Part shown: positions 1-5,026 of the stretch, piece after piece
Position numbering within the stretch: the stretch's first letter is position 1
How the letters are laid out: each line of letters begins with the position of its first letter
From: Porphyrobacter sp.
Lineage (GTDB): Bacteria; Pseudomonadota; Alphaproteobacteria; Sphingomonadales; Sphingomonadaceae
Direction of reading: 5' to 3'
Assembly (NCBI GenBank): GCA_021732945.1
Contig: JAKFWB010000110.1
Coordinates: 1-5,182, forward strand
Length of the DNA: 5,182 nt
Notes under the pieces: model-generated
What the model saw: only the letters and a program-made list of their open reading frames with translations
Database searches by the model: none
Told to the model about the DNA's origin: nothing
Program-made: the position numbers and the translations under genes

Positions 1-683
1 TGCCGTCGGACGCCGTGTTTGTCGATCGCTCCGAATCGGGTGTCAACAAGCCATCGGCGGCAACCCTTCTGCGCCCTCCATACTTGTGCGATACATTGCT
101 CTTGTGGCTGGCCTTCTTTGGCTGCCTGCTGGCGGTGTTCATGTCGTTTAACTGGCTTCCGACCATGCTCGCCGATGCCGGCTTCGACCTTCCTACATCA
201 AGCCGCGGCCTCCTGACGTTTAATGTGGGGGCGATTGTGGCTGCGGTGCTGGTATCCTGGATAATCCTTTTCACCGGATCGCGGTTGCCAATGCTGATTA
301 TGGCGCTTGGCGGTGCCGGGGGAGCCTTGGCGTTGAGCCGCATAGGGTTTGACCCGGCCGCGCCGAAGCTGCTGCTCCTGACGGCGCTGGCCCTGCTTGG
401 TGGCTGTATCGTAGGCCTTCAAGTTGTACTCTACGTGCTCGCGTCGCACGTCTATCCGACGTTGCTGCGCGCAACCGGGGTTGGCCTTTCGGCGGGAATC
501 GGCAGGGTCGGTGCGGTATTGAGCAGCTTTATTGGTGCAGCGGCCCTGTCTGGCTTCGGCCCGGTGGGCTTCTATTATGTAGTGGCCGCCGCCATGGCCG
601 TGACGGCGATCGCGTTGCTGCTGGTGAGGAGGCACATTCCGCCCAGCGCCAAAACCGGGACAACCCCGGCTGCAGGGAGCTGA
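1..683 (+). CDS. MFS transporter, aromatic acid:H+ symporter (AAHS) type, C-terminal half (partial at left edge)
   Basis: This is an inner-membrane secondary transporter; AAHS members take up protonated aromatic acids such as 4-hydroxybenzoate. The frame is open from base 3, so the GTG at 15 is not a credible start and the gene begins outside the window. The visible part corresponds to the loop after TM6 plus TM7-TM12. TM7 ends in the segment WLPTMLADAGFD, typical of this family. TM8 and TM9 flank a short loop with GSRLP. TM10 and TM11 surround YPTLLRATGVG and GIGRVGAVLSSFIGA, which match the conserved family pattern YPT.xRATGxG..GIGRxGA. TM12 is followed by a basic tail (VRRHIPP). It stops at a TGA at 681-683. 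No clear hairpin plus T-run terminator follows. The family call is from motif recognition; the substrate is not determined, and the benzoate/4-hydroxybenzoate (PcaK/BenK) and other subgroups cannot be told apart from this half. Confidence 0.88.
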   Translation, partial: PSDAVFVDRSESGVNKPSAATLLRPPYLCDTLLLWLAFFGCLLAVFMSFNWLPTMLADAGFDLPTSSRGLLTFNVGAIVAAVLVSWIILFTGSRLPMLIMALGGAGGALALSRIGFDPAAPKLLLLTALALLGGCIVGLQVVLYVLASHVYPTLLRATGVGLSAGIGRVGAVLSSFIGAAALSGFGPVGFYYVVAAAMAVTAIALLLVRRHIPPSAKTGTTPAAGS

Positions 684-774
684 CGCTGAGCGCTGCGGTT
701 GGGTTTTGAACGTCGGTCGCGGGCGGGGCAGTCTAGATAGCTGACAAAAAGGCTGATTGGGCATGATCGACCCT

Positions 775-800
775 GCAAGATGTCACCAATACCATCTTGC
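775..800. repeat. 8-bp inverted repeat (dyad) downstream of the MFS gene
   Basis: GCAAGATG at 775-782 and its perfect reverse complement CATCTTGC at 793-800 are separated by 10 bases. It lies about 90 bp after the transporter stop and 40 bp before the small frame at 840. No T-run follows on either strand, so an intrinsic terminator is not supported. It may be an operator or a weak RNA hairpin, or chance. Confidence 0.35.
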
Positions 801-839
801 TAATAGGCGCGCTTTCATCTGTAGAAACTGGCCCAGCCA

Positions 840-986
840 ATGCCAACCATGCACTACTACGCAACCTTGGACCACGCGAGTCTGGAGTTTTCCGCCTTGC
901 TCAGATCCGGTAGGCTGGTTTCACCGGCTGAGTTTGCCAGCATGATCAGGGGAATGTCCCGCGCATCCTTTGCGATATCAAATTGA
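840..986 (+). CDS. Short hypothetical ORF (48 aa), possibly a truncated fragment
   Basis: An ATG frame of 48 codons runs from 840 to a TGA at 984-986, with a second in-frame ATG at 849. The first 35 or so residues look protein-like: LDHASLEFSALL, then RSGRLVSPAEFASM. I do not recognise a family. No good ribosome binding site precedes either ATG. The last nine or so codons (from about 959) run across DNA that, on the minus strand, carries the recognisable recombinase homology. This frame may therefore be the beginning of a different gene that was cut where the recombinase fragment was joined. It could equally be a chance open frame. Confidence 0.27.
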   Translation: MPTMHYYATLDHASLEFSALLRSGRLVSPAEFASMIRGMSRASFAISN

Positions 987-1204
987 ACCGGGCGACCCTT
1001 CTTCATTTGAGTGATTGCCGCTTGTTTTTTGATGTCCGGTCCGCTCACCAAAACACCGATCTTTAGTTCGACGAGGTCGCAGCCTCTCAACTTACCCTCG
1101 ATCGCTAAATCAAACAATGCTCGATTCCAAACGCACTGCCCGCGATCCAAAAAGAAACGAATGGCCCAATTTTTGTTTCTGATTGAACGGTCGCTTCGGG
1201 CCAA
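857..1204 (-). pseudogene. Truncated tyrosine recombinase/integrase (N-terminal remnant)
   Basis: Read on the minus strand from a TTG at 1204, residues 12-42 (NWAIRFFLD, ALFDLAIEGK, LRGCDLVELK) and the following KKGRPVQFDI match a family of small tyrosine recombinases of roughly 200 residues found in proteobacterial genomes. Their usual pattern is WAIR.RL...RDLALFNLAID.KLRGCDLV.LKV followed by Q.KTGRPVRFE. R40 in KLRGCDL is at the place of the first catalytic arginine. Homology ends near residue 82 (about position 959). The rest reads DIPLIMLANSAG and an unfamiliar tail to a TAG at 857-859. The parts that should carry the second catalytic box (H-x-x-R in HS.RRTK), the later histidine and the nucleophilic tyrosine are missing, so it cannot be an active recombinase. 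The frame is open back to 1255 but has no ATG; TTG 1204 gives the usual family start distance. Family recognition is from memory of conserved motifs. Confidence 0.68.
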
Positions 1205-1300
1205 TCTTAACGCCGAAGTTTCAAGGTAGGTCGCTTTGCGTTTCCGGGTCGAATTTTAAGTATGTCATTTTCATTCCCCATGGTCGGAATGGCCAAGGAG

Positions 1301-1367
1301 AATGTCCGCTTCGAGGAACCAAGAAGTTGGACGCTTGCGTCTGTAATGAAGGCGCGAAGCCGACATT
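1301..1367. repeat. Long imperfect palindromic element
   Basis: The arm AATGTCCGCTTCG (1301-1313) pairs with CGAAGCCGACATT (1355-1367), 12 of 13 positions complementary. Between them are two smaller stems: CCAA/TTGG (1319-1322 with 1327-1330) and GACGC/GCGTC around a TT loop (1330-1341). It lies in noncoding DNA upstream of the recombinase remnant. A related GTCCGCTT-type end occurs in the element at 1918-1978. From memory, GTCCGCTT-containing palindromes of this sort are frequent between genes in sphingomonads. Function unknown. Confidence 0.55.
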
Positions 1368-1441
1368 GATCGAGTGTAGTATCGGCCACCATGGGGGAGG
1401 GTGCTCAATGCCCTGTGGATAACTTGAAATCTATGCCGGGC

Positions 1442-1461
1442 GGGGGTATCGATGGGGGTAT
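1442..1461 (+). repeat. GGGGGTAT direct pair, copies 1 and 2
   Basis: Two exact copies of GGGGGTAT at 1442-1449 and 1454-1461, start to start 12 bp, followed by a T-run (1461-1466). They match the pair at 1686-1704 and the inverted copy at 1729-1736. Close pairs of this motif are what I would expect from integrase arm-type binding sites, but that role is inferred. Confidence 0.6.
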
Positions 1462-1545
1462 TTTTTAGAGCGTGGATAAAATATCGCTTGTCTTCAGTGA
1501 TATAGCTCGAAACCGCCTGTCCCTCCTCCGCTACCAGGACTTAGT

Positions 1546-1670
1546 GTCCGCATAGGTTCGCTTGGGTCCGCATGCGTCCTGATTTTCGACCCAAATCCCT
1601 GATTTCGATAGCTGATGTGCTACCACGCCAGTGCGCTTGTGTCCGTATGCGTCCGCATGTGTTCGCTTGA
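1546..1670 (+). repeat. Two blocks of a degenerate decamer at exact 10-bp period
   Basis: Block A starts at 1546, 1556, 1566 and 1576 with GTCCGCATAG, GTTCGCTTGG, GTCCGCATGC and a weak GTCCTGATTT. Block B starts at 1631, 1641, 1651 and 1661 with GTGCGCTTGT, GTCCGTATGC, GTCCGCATGT and GTTCGCTTGA. The consensus is about GTYCGCWTGN. The units at 1546+1556 and 1651+1661 agree in 17 of 20 positions. The blocks are separated by 45 bp (1586-1630) that lack the motif. A 10-bp period puts each unit on the same face of the helix, suiting cooperative binding of a protein. The neighbourhood of GGGGGTAT pairs suggests integrase or excisionase binding; this is inference. Confidence 0.65.
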
Positions 1671-1685
1671 AGCCGGTGCCTTTGT

Positions 1686-1740
1686 GGGGGTATTTTGGGG
1701 GTATTTCCCGCTGTGGGTGAGTTAGGTGATACCCCCACCC
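1686..1740 (+). repeat. GGGGGTAT direct pair plus inverted copy
   Basis: GGGGGTAT occurs at 1686-1693 and 1697-1704 (11 bp apart), and its reverse complement ATACCCCC at 1729-1736. A short dyad GGGTG (1715-1719) / CACCC (1736-1740) surrounds the gap. This order (direct pair, then the inverted copy) is, to my recollection, typical of the DNA just upstream of P4/DUF4102-type integrase genes in alphaproteobacteria. No integrase coding sequence follows here. Confidence 0.6.
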
Positions 1741-1839
1741 GCGAATGCGAGCCGAAGGATAGATTTTGACGCTAGGACAACGGCTTGTTCAAGACATTTC
1801 ATGGCGATTACATCGCAGAGGTCCCGGTCAAACGGTGGA

Positions 1840-1866
1840 GTTCGAGTCCCGCGTGAGGATTCGAAC
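1840..1866. repeat. 10-bp near-perfect inverted repeat of tRNA T-loop-like motif
   Basis: GTTCGAGTCC (1840-1849) and GGATTCGAAC (1857-1866) are complementary at 9 of 10 positions around a 7-base loop. Each arm resembles the tRNA T-loop sequence GTTCGANTCC, one in each orientation. The T-stem, anticodon arm and acceptor stem of a tRNA cannot be folded around either arm, so this is not a tRNA gene. It could be a tRNA-derived att remnant, an operator, or chance. Confidence 0.4.
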
Positions 1867-1917
1867 GGAAATGACCGACGTGGGGCAGGGGAGGCACTAC
1901 CTTTTCACTCCTGAGAT

Positions 1918-1978
1918 GACCGCTTTGCGCCCTAATCCCGGCCATTCGAGCCGATCCGGGCAGTATCCAAAAGCGGAC
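1918..1978. repeat. Imperfect palindromic element, related to the one at 1301-1367
   Basis: Arms GACCGCTTT (1918-1926) and AAAGCGGAC (1970-1978) pair at 8 of 9 positions. An inner dyad CCCGG (1937-1941) / CCGGG (1956-1960) lies between them. The right arm read on the minus strand begins GTCCGCTTT, sharing GTCCGCTT with the arm of the element at 1301-1367. It looks like a second, diverged member of one intergenic repeat family. Confidence 0.45.
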
Positions 1979-2041
1979 GCCAATCCCGAAAGGGCTGAGT
2001 GGCTATAAGTGGGGAGAATTCAGACTTTCGATTTGGGAACC

Positions 2042-2071
2042 ATCCAATGAGGAATCGGAAATCCAATGAGG
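2042..2071. repeat. 11-bp direct repeat abutting the MarR stop codon
   Basis: ATCCAATGAGG occurs at 2042-2052 and again at 2061-2071, start to start 19 bp. The second copy directly abuts the MarR stop codon (minus-strand TAG, 2072-2074). It may reflect a small duplication at the edge of the scar. No terminator hairpin for the MarR gene is visible. Confidence 0.4.
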
Positions 2072-2557
2072 CTAATTTCGATCCAAATTGCCCTGCATCA
2101 TGGCCAATGTCGCACTCAGGCGGTCCAGCTCTTTGCTTTCAATTCCGGCAAGGAGACGCCCATAGACGGCGTCGGCCTCAGCCCTAAGCTTGGGCAATAG
2201 TTCGACCGCTGCAGGCATGAGATGGATGTGCCATACGCGCCGATCATTTTTGGCACTTCGCCGCTCTACGAGGGTCAGTTCTTCGAGCCTGTCAATCGCC
2301 TGACCAACGCTAGCTCGTTCCAGATCAAGTTCCGTGGCAAGTTCGGTCTGCGTCATTCCCGGTGTTCGATAAAGATATGCCAGTGCCCGCCATTGCGTGC
2401 GGGTAAGTCCAAACTGTTCGACAGACGCGTCAAAGGAACGCCGCAAGCGCCGCGTTACCTCCTCCAACAGGAATACGAGCCGATCCGTATCGGTCAGAAA
2501 GTTCGCCGAGGCCCTGTCGGCATCTTGGTCCAGTCGCGTCGCCATCTCCCAAGACAT
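2072..2557 (-). CDS. MarR-family winged-helix transcriptional regulator
   Basis: This is a cytoplasmic dimeric DNA-binding repressor or activator that usually responds to small aromatic or lipophilic ligands. Numbering from the start chosen here, residues 22-50 form the helix leading into the domain (TDTDRLVFLLEEVTRRLRR). The winged helix spans about 51-112: LTRTQWRALAYLYR, the HTH (MTQTELATELDLERASVGQAIDRLEE) and the wing (ERRSAKNDRRVWHIHL) with the conserved D-R-R at 105-107. A C-terminal dimerisation helix pair follows. Length 161 aa is normal. The frame is open to an ATG at 2617, but that start would put the promoter and operator dyad inside the gene and leave 4 bp to the divergent hydrolase. 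ATG 2557 or ATG 2545 is more likely; neither has a convincing ribosome binding site. It is divergent from the hydrolase-thioesterase-RND operon and most likely regulates it and itself. Confidence 0.92.
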   Translation of the reverse strand: MSWEMATRLDQDADRASANFLTDTDRLVFLLEEVTRRLRRSFDASVEQFGLTRTQWRALAYLYRTPGMTQTELATELDLERASVGQAIDRLEELTLVERRSAKNDRRVWHIHLMPAAVELLPKLRAEADAVYGRLLAGIESKELDRLSATLAMMQGNLDRN

Positions 2558-2587
2558 ATCGAACGCCGGCGAAAAAGAAAACCATTT

Positions 2588-2607
2588 ACTGTAAGTTGCC
2601 TTATAAT
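2588..2607 (+). promoter_or_regulatory. Candidate MarR operator overlapping the operon -10 box
   Basis: A 20-bp imperfect dyad is centred between 2597 and 2598, with core TAAG (2592-2595) and CTTA (2600-2603) plus further matching outer pairs (2590/2605, 2588/2607). A second short palindrome TTAC-T-GTAA sits at 2586-2594. TATAAT at 2602-2607 is a perfect -10 hexamer for the plus-strand operon; no good -35 is visible at the usual distance. The minus strand reads TTATAA at the same place, so a divergent promoter could overlap. Size and A/T richness suit a MarR dimer site. Binding is inferred. Confidence 0.5.
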
Positions 2608-2621
2608 GTAGTGCCATTCAT

Positions 2622-3509
2622 ATGGCGATCGATACAACCAGCATGAAAGGGGCCGACGGTTTAGCCCTCACCGCCGAAATCACCGGCGAGCCTGGGGCGA
2701 TACCGGTCTTGCTCGCCCATGGAGGCGGGCAGACCCGGAGAGCGTGGAGGCGCGTCACGAGCGATCTTGCCGATGCCGGGTTTCGCGCGATTGCTTTTGA
2801 CATGCGCGGCCATGGCGACAGCGCGTGGTCAGATGCTGGAGCCTATGATATTCGTGACTTTGCAGCTGATCTTGTCGCGCTCGCATCCCAAATGGATTGC
2901 AAGCCCGCGCTGGTCGGCGCATCGCTTGGTGGCCTCGCCGGACTGGTCGCCGAGGGTGACCTTGCCCAGGGCACCTTCGCGTCGCTGACATTGGTGGATA
3001 TTGCACCGCGTATGGAGCCAGACGGCGTGATGCGGGTGGTGGGCTTCATGGAACAGCATGTCGAAACCGGCTTTTCGGCACCCGATGAAGCGGCAGATGT
3101 CATCGCACGCTACATGCCACATCGCGGGAAGCGCGGCGCTGGCGCTGGTCTACGCCATTATCTCCGGCAAAAGGATGATGGCCGCTTTTACTGGCACTGG
3201 GATCCAGCGTTCATTCGCAACATCATGGCGGCCAAACGGAGCAATCCCGAAAATCAGGAGCATCAGTTTCAGGAACTCAGCAGGGCGGCGGCCAGTCTGA
3301 CACTCCCGCTGCATCTCATTCGCGGCGCGGCGAGCGATCTTGTTTCTGAAGAAGCCGTTGCACATCTGCGGCAGGTCGCTCCCCACGCAGAATATACCGA
3401 CATCGCAGACGCCACCCATATGGTCGTGGGCGATGCCAATGATGCATTTTCGAATGCGATCCTCGGCTTTTTGAATCGCCACCATGGTCCGACAGGATCG
3501 GGGCAATGA
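2622..3509 (+). CDS. Alpha/beta-fold hydrolase
   Basis: A 295-residue cytoplasmic serine hydrolase with no signal peptide. The oxyanion segment HGGG is at residues 33-36, followed by the strand FRAIAFDMRGHGDS (54-67) usual in the epoxide hydrolase/esterase/lactonase superfamily. The nucleophile elbow GASLGG gives Ser101. The motif LTLVDIAPR (122-130) leads into the cap region (about 130-215). A likely acid is Asp239 (in GAASDLVSEE), and the catalytic His266 lies in DATHMVVGD, so the triad is complete. A serine nucleophile rather than aspartate argues against an epoxide hydrolase or haloalkane dehalogenase and for an esterase, lactonase, C-C hydrolase or perhydrolase-like activity. The substrate is unknown. 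The ATG lies about 15 bp after the TATAAT box and has no Shine-Dalgarno, so the mRNA may be leaderless or nearly so. The stop overlaps the next start (ATGA at 3506-3509). First gene of the operon. Confidence 0.93.
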   Translation: MAIDTTSMKGADGLALTAEITGEPGAIPVLLAHGGGQTRRAWRRVTSDLADAGFRAIAFDMRGHGDSAWSDAGAYDIRDFAADLVALASQMDCKPALVGASLGGLAGLVAEGDLAQGTFASLTLVDIAPRMEPDGVMRVVGFMEQHVETGFSAPDEAADVIARYMPHRGKRGAGAGLRHYLRQKDDGRFYWHWDPAFIRNIMAAKRSNPENQEHQFQELSRAAASLTLPLHLIRGAASDLVSEEAVAHLRQVAPHAEYTDIADATHMVVGDANDAFSNAILGFLNRHHGPTGSGQ

Positions 3510-3919
3510 GCGGACTGCCAATGGTGCTTGATCGGGCGCGCTTGCAAGAATTGCTGGACATTGCACCCTTCCATCAATGGCTCGGCCTGAAGATCCAATC
3601 CTGCTCGGAAGACGGACTTGAACTCACGATGCCCTGGCGTGAGGAAATTGTATCCAACCCTGTGCTTGGCTCGGCGCATGGCGGCGTGCTTGCGGCGCTG
3701 ATCGATCTCACCGGGCTTTACACTTTGCTTATGCTGGGCACGCGGGCCAAGGCTACCGCCGATCTCAGGGTCGATTATCATCGGCCCGCGACCGTTGGTC
3801 CGCTCGTTGCGCGTGGACAGGTTATCAAAATCGGGCGCCAGATAAGTGTCGCCGAAGCTCGCATTTTCGGCCCTGACGAAAAACTCCTGGCCAGCGGCAG
3901 GGGCGCCTACGTATGCTAA
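3506..3919 (+). CDS. PaaI-like hotdog-fold acyl-CoA thioesterase
   Basis: A 137-residue hotdog-fold protein, predicted to hydrolyse acyl-CoA (often aryl- or phenylacetyl-type) to free acid and CoA in the cytoplasm. The signature is present: Asn51 in SNPVLGSAHGG, the HGG at 58-60 and Asp67 in the central helix (VLAALIDLTG). These correspond to the conserved N, HGG and catalytic D/E of the PaaI/4HBT-II group. The strand TADLRVDYHRPA (84-95) and the following GQVIKIGRQISVAEARIF (104-121) are the usual sheet. Length is typical. AGGA at 3494-3497 lies 8 bp before the ATG, and the 4-bp overlap with the hydrolase suggests translational coupling. The next gene overlaps its last 7 bases. The exact acyl substrate is unknown. 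Confidence 0.93.
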   Translation: MSGLPMVLDRARLQELLDIAPFHQWLGLKIQSCSEDGLELTMPWREEIVSNPVLGSAHGGVLAALIDLTGLYTLLMLGTRAKATADLRVDYHRPATVGPLVARGQVIKIGRQISVAEARIFGPDEKLLASGRGAYVC

Positions 3920-5025
3920 TTCGCATTTCTCTGCCCGGTTTGATGGCTGCCGCCCTGCTGCTGGCTGCCTGTTCAAGCGGCGGGGCTGATGACCAGGTTG
4001 CAAAGGAGGCACCGCAAGGCCCGCGTGAGGTTCAGACATCGATCGCTCGGACCGAATTGCTCAATGAACCCGTGAAGGCCTTCGGAACTATCGCCGCCAA
4101 ACAAAGCAGTGCAATCGGAGCGCTCACCGAAGGCCCGGTCGAGCGGATCTTTGTGAAAGTCGGTGACAGAGTATCGCGCGGACAGCCGCTGTTTCGCATC
4201 AGGCAAGCCGACTATCAGCGAAACGTGGCTGAAGCACAAGCTGCGGTCGATCTTGCGACCGCTCAGTCGATTGAAGCCGAACGGCGCTATGAACGCGTGA
4301 TAGCTCTTGCGCCGAAGGGTTTCGTTTCGAAGGCGCAGGTCGATGCGGTTGAGACCCAGCTTGCCGTCGCGCGCGCGCAAAAGGCGCAAGCCAATGCCGC
4401 ACTCGGCACCGCGCAGCAGGCCCTGGGCGATACGATTACGCGCGCGCCTTATGACGGCGTTGTAACCGCGCGCCTGGTTGATGAGGGGGTCTATCTCAAC
4501 AATCGCTTCGCGGGAGGCGGTCAGTCGGCCGCTCTTCAACTGCAGGAGCTCGGCACCGTCGCGGCGATCGTCAATGCGCCGCAGGAATATGTCGATGTTC
4601 TGCGTCGAGACATGCCCGCGCGCGTTTTCATCGAAGGGTTCGACGCGCCGTTCGATAGCATCGTCTACATCATCAACGACCGGGTCGATCCTGAAAGCCG
4701 GATGATTGAATTGCGGCTGCCGATCGCCAATCCCAACTACCGGATAAGCTCCGGCCTTGCAGCGCGAGCCGAGATCCAGATCCCGCCCGAACCAGCCATC
4801 ATTCTGCCCCGAACAGCCATTCTCGGCGACAGCTCCGCCGCCCATCTCTTCGTCGTCCTTGGTGGCAAGGCTCAGCGCCGCGTGGTCAGGTTCGACAGTA
4901 TCGACCTCGACAGGGTACGGATCCGGTCGGGCCTGACCGCAGGCGAGGAAGTGATCATCGATCCTCCGGCAACCTTGCGCGACGGCGAACAGGTAAAGCC
5001 GCGCCGCACGACCGGCGAGAAGTAA
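3913..5025 (+). CDS. RND efflux periplasmic adaptor subunit (HlyD/MFP family), lipoprotein
   Basis: This is the 370-residue membrane fusion protein that links the inner-membrane RND pump to an outer-membrane channel. The N-terminus is a lipoprotein signal: basic start, hydrophobic [11 protein letters not shown], lipobox LAAC with lipidated Cys20, and Ser21-Ser22 that favour outer-leaflet-independent periplasmic anchoring without an Asp+2 retention signal. The first half of the barrel-sandwich domain is about 58-97 ([19 protein letters not shown]), a coiled-coil hairpin about 99-172 (rich in A, Q, E, R, with the turn at APKGFVSK), and the second half at 176-196 ([17 protein letters not shown]). 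A beta-barrel follows at about 210-290, and the membrane-proximal domain from 294 ([11 protein letters not shown], then [24 protein letters not shown]). The 7-bp overlap with the thioesterase and the 1-bp gap to the permease show one operon. Confidence 0.95.
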   Translation: MLIRISLPGLMAAALLLAACSSGGADDQVAKEAPQGPREVQTSIARTELLNEPVKAFGTIAAKQSSAIGALTEGPVERIFVKVGDRVSRGQPLFRIRQADYQRNVAEAQAAVDLATAQSIEAERRYERVIALAPKGFVSKAQVDAVETQLAVARAQKAQANAALGTAQQALGDTITRAPYDGVVTARLVDEGVYLNNRFAGGGQSAALQLQELGTVAAIVNAPQEYVDVLRRDMPARVFIEGFDAPFDSIVYIINDRVDPESRMIELRLPIANPNYRISSGLAARAEIQIPPEPAIILPRTAILGDSSAAHLFVVLGGKAQRRVVRFDSIDLDRVRIRSGLTAGEEVIIDPPATLRDGEQVKPRRTTGEK

Positions 5026-5026
5026 T

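Larger units (their letters stand above)
1440..1768 (+). other. Candidate attachment/arm-site region of a lost P4-type integrase
   Basis: This region holds all five GGGGGTAT copies and both decamer blocks, and then a good Shine-Dalgarno-like GAAGGA (1754-1759) six bases before a TTG (1766-1768). The first codons read TTG ACG CTA (Met-Thr-Leu), as P4-type integrases often begin, but the following residues do not resemble such a protein. Between the first GGGGGTAT pair and decamer block A, positions 1516-1536 read like the 3' end of a serine-type tRNA (CCCTCCTCCGCTACCA at the end), a possible att core. All of this points to an att region whose integrase body was deleted or replaced. It is inference; no second core copy occurs in the window. 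Confidence 0.4.
684..2071. other. Gene-poor region: scar of integrative element(s)
   Basis: About 1.4 kb lies between the transporter stop and the MarR stop without any full-length recognisable gene. Reading it in six frames I find only a truncated tyrosine recombinase on the minus strand, a 48-codon orphan frame next to it, palindromic repeats and an att-like repeat cluster, each listed separately. The stretch from about 1000 to 1500 is visibly more A/T rich than the flanking genes, which fits acquired DNA. Subregion 684-774 shows nothing I can name. Subregion 1205-1300 shows nothing beyond the upstream extension of the recombinase frame. Subregion 1368-1440 shows nothing. Subregion 1979-2041 shows nothing. 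That it is an insertion scar is inference from the integrase remnant and att-like repeats. Confidence 0.6.

Noticed and set aside
15..17. GTG as the start of the MFS protein
   Set aside because: The frame is open to the window edge upstream, and the protein begins in the middle of a 12-helix transporter.
198..764. Long minus-strand open frame over the MFS gene
   Set aside because: Composition (many Q, R, H, P) is that of an antisense shadow and the plus-strand protein is clearly real.
775..810. Intrinsic terminator for the MFS gene
   Set aside because: The hairpin is 8 bp with a 10-base loop, moderate GC, and is not followed by a T-run on either strand.
1183..1422. Plus-strand frame of 79 codons upstream of the att-like region
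   Set aside because: It crosses the start of the recombinase remnant and the palindrome at 1301-1367; the translation has no recognisable pattern and no ribosome binding site.
1546..1670. CRISPR array
   Set aside because: Units are 10 bp, contiguous and degenerate, with no spacers of regular length.
1775..1852. A tRNA gene ending in GTTCGAGTCCC
   Set aside because: The T-stem pairs at only two of five positions and no D-arm, anticodon arm or acceptor stem can be formed.
2072..2617. MarR protein starting at the ATG at 2617
   Set aside because: It would include the promoter/operator dyad in the coding region and add 20 residues not expected in the family; ATG 2557 or 2545 is preferred.
3269..4039. 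Minus-strand open frame of 256 codons across hydrolase, thioesterase and adaptor
   Set aside because: It spans three well-supported plus-strand genes and shows no family motif.
3973..4845. Minus-strand open frame of 290 codons inside the adaptor gene
   Set aside because: Antisense shadow of a high-GC gene; the plus-strand product has complete domain structure.
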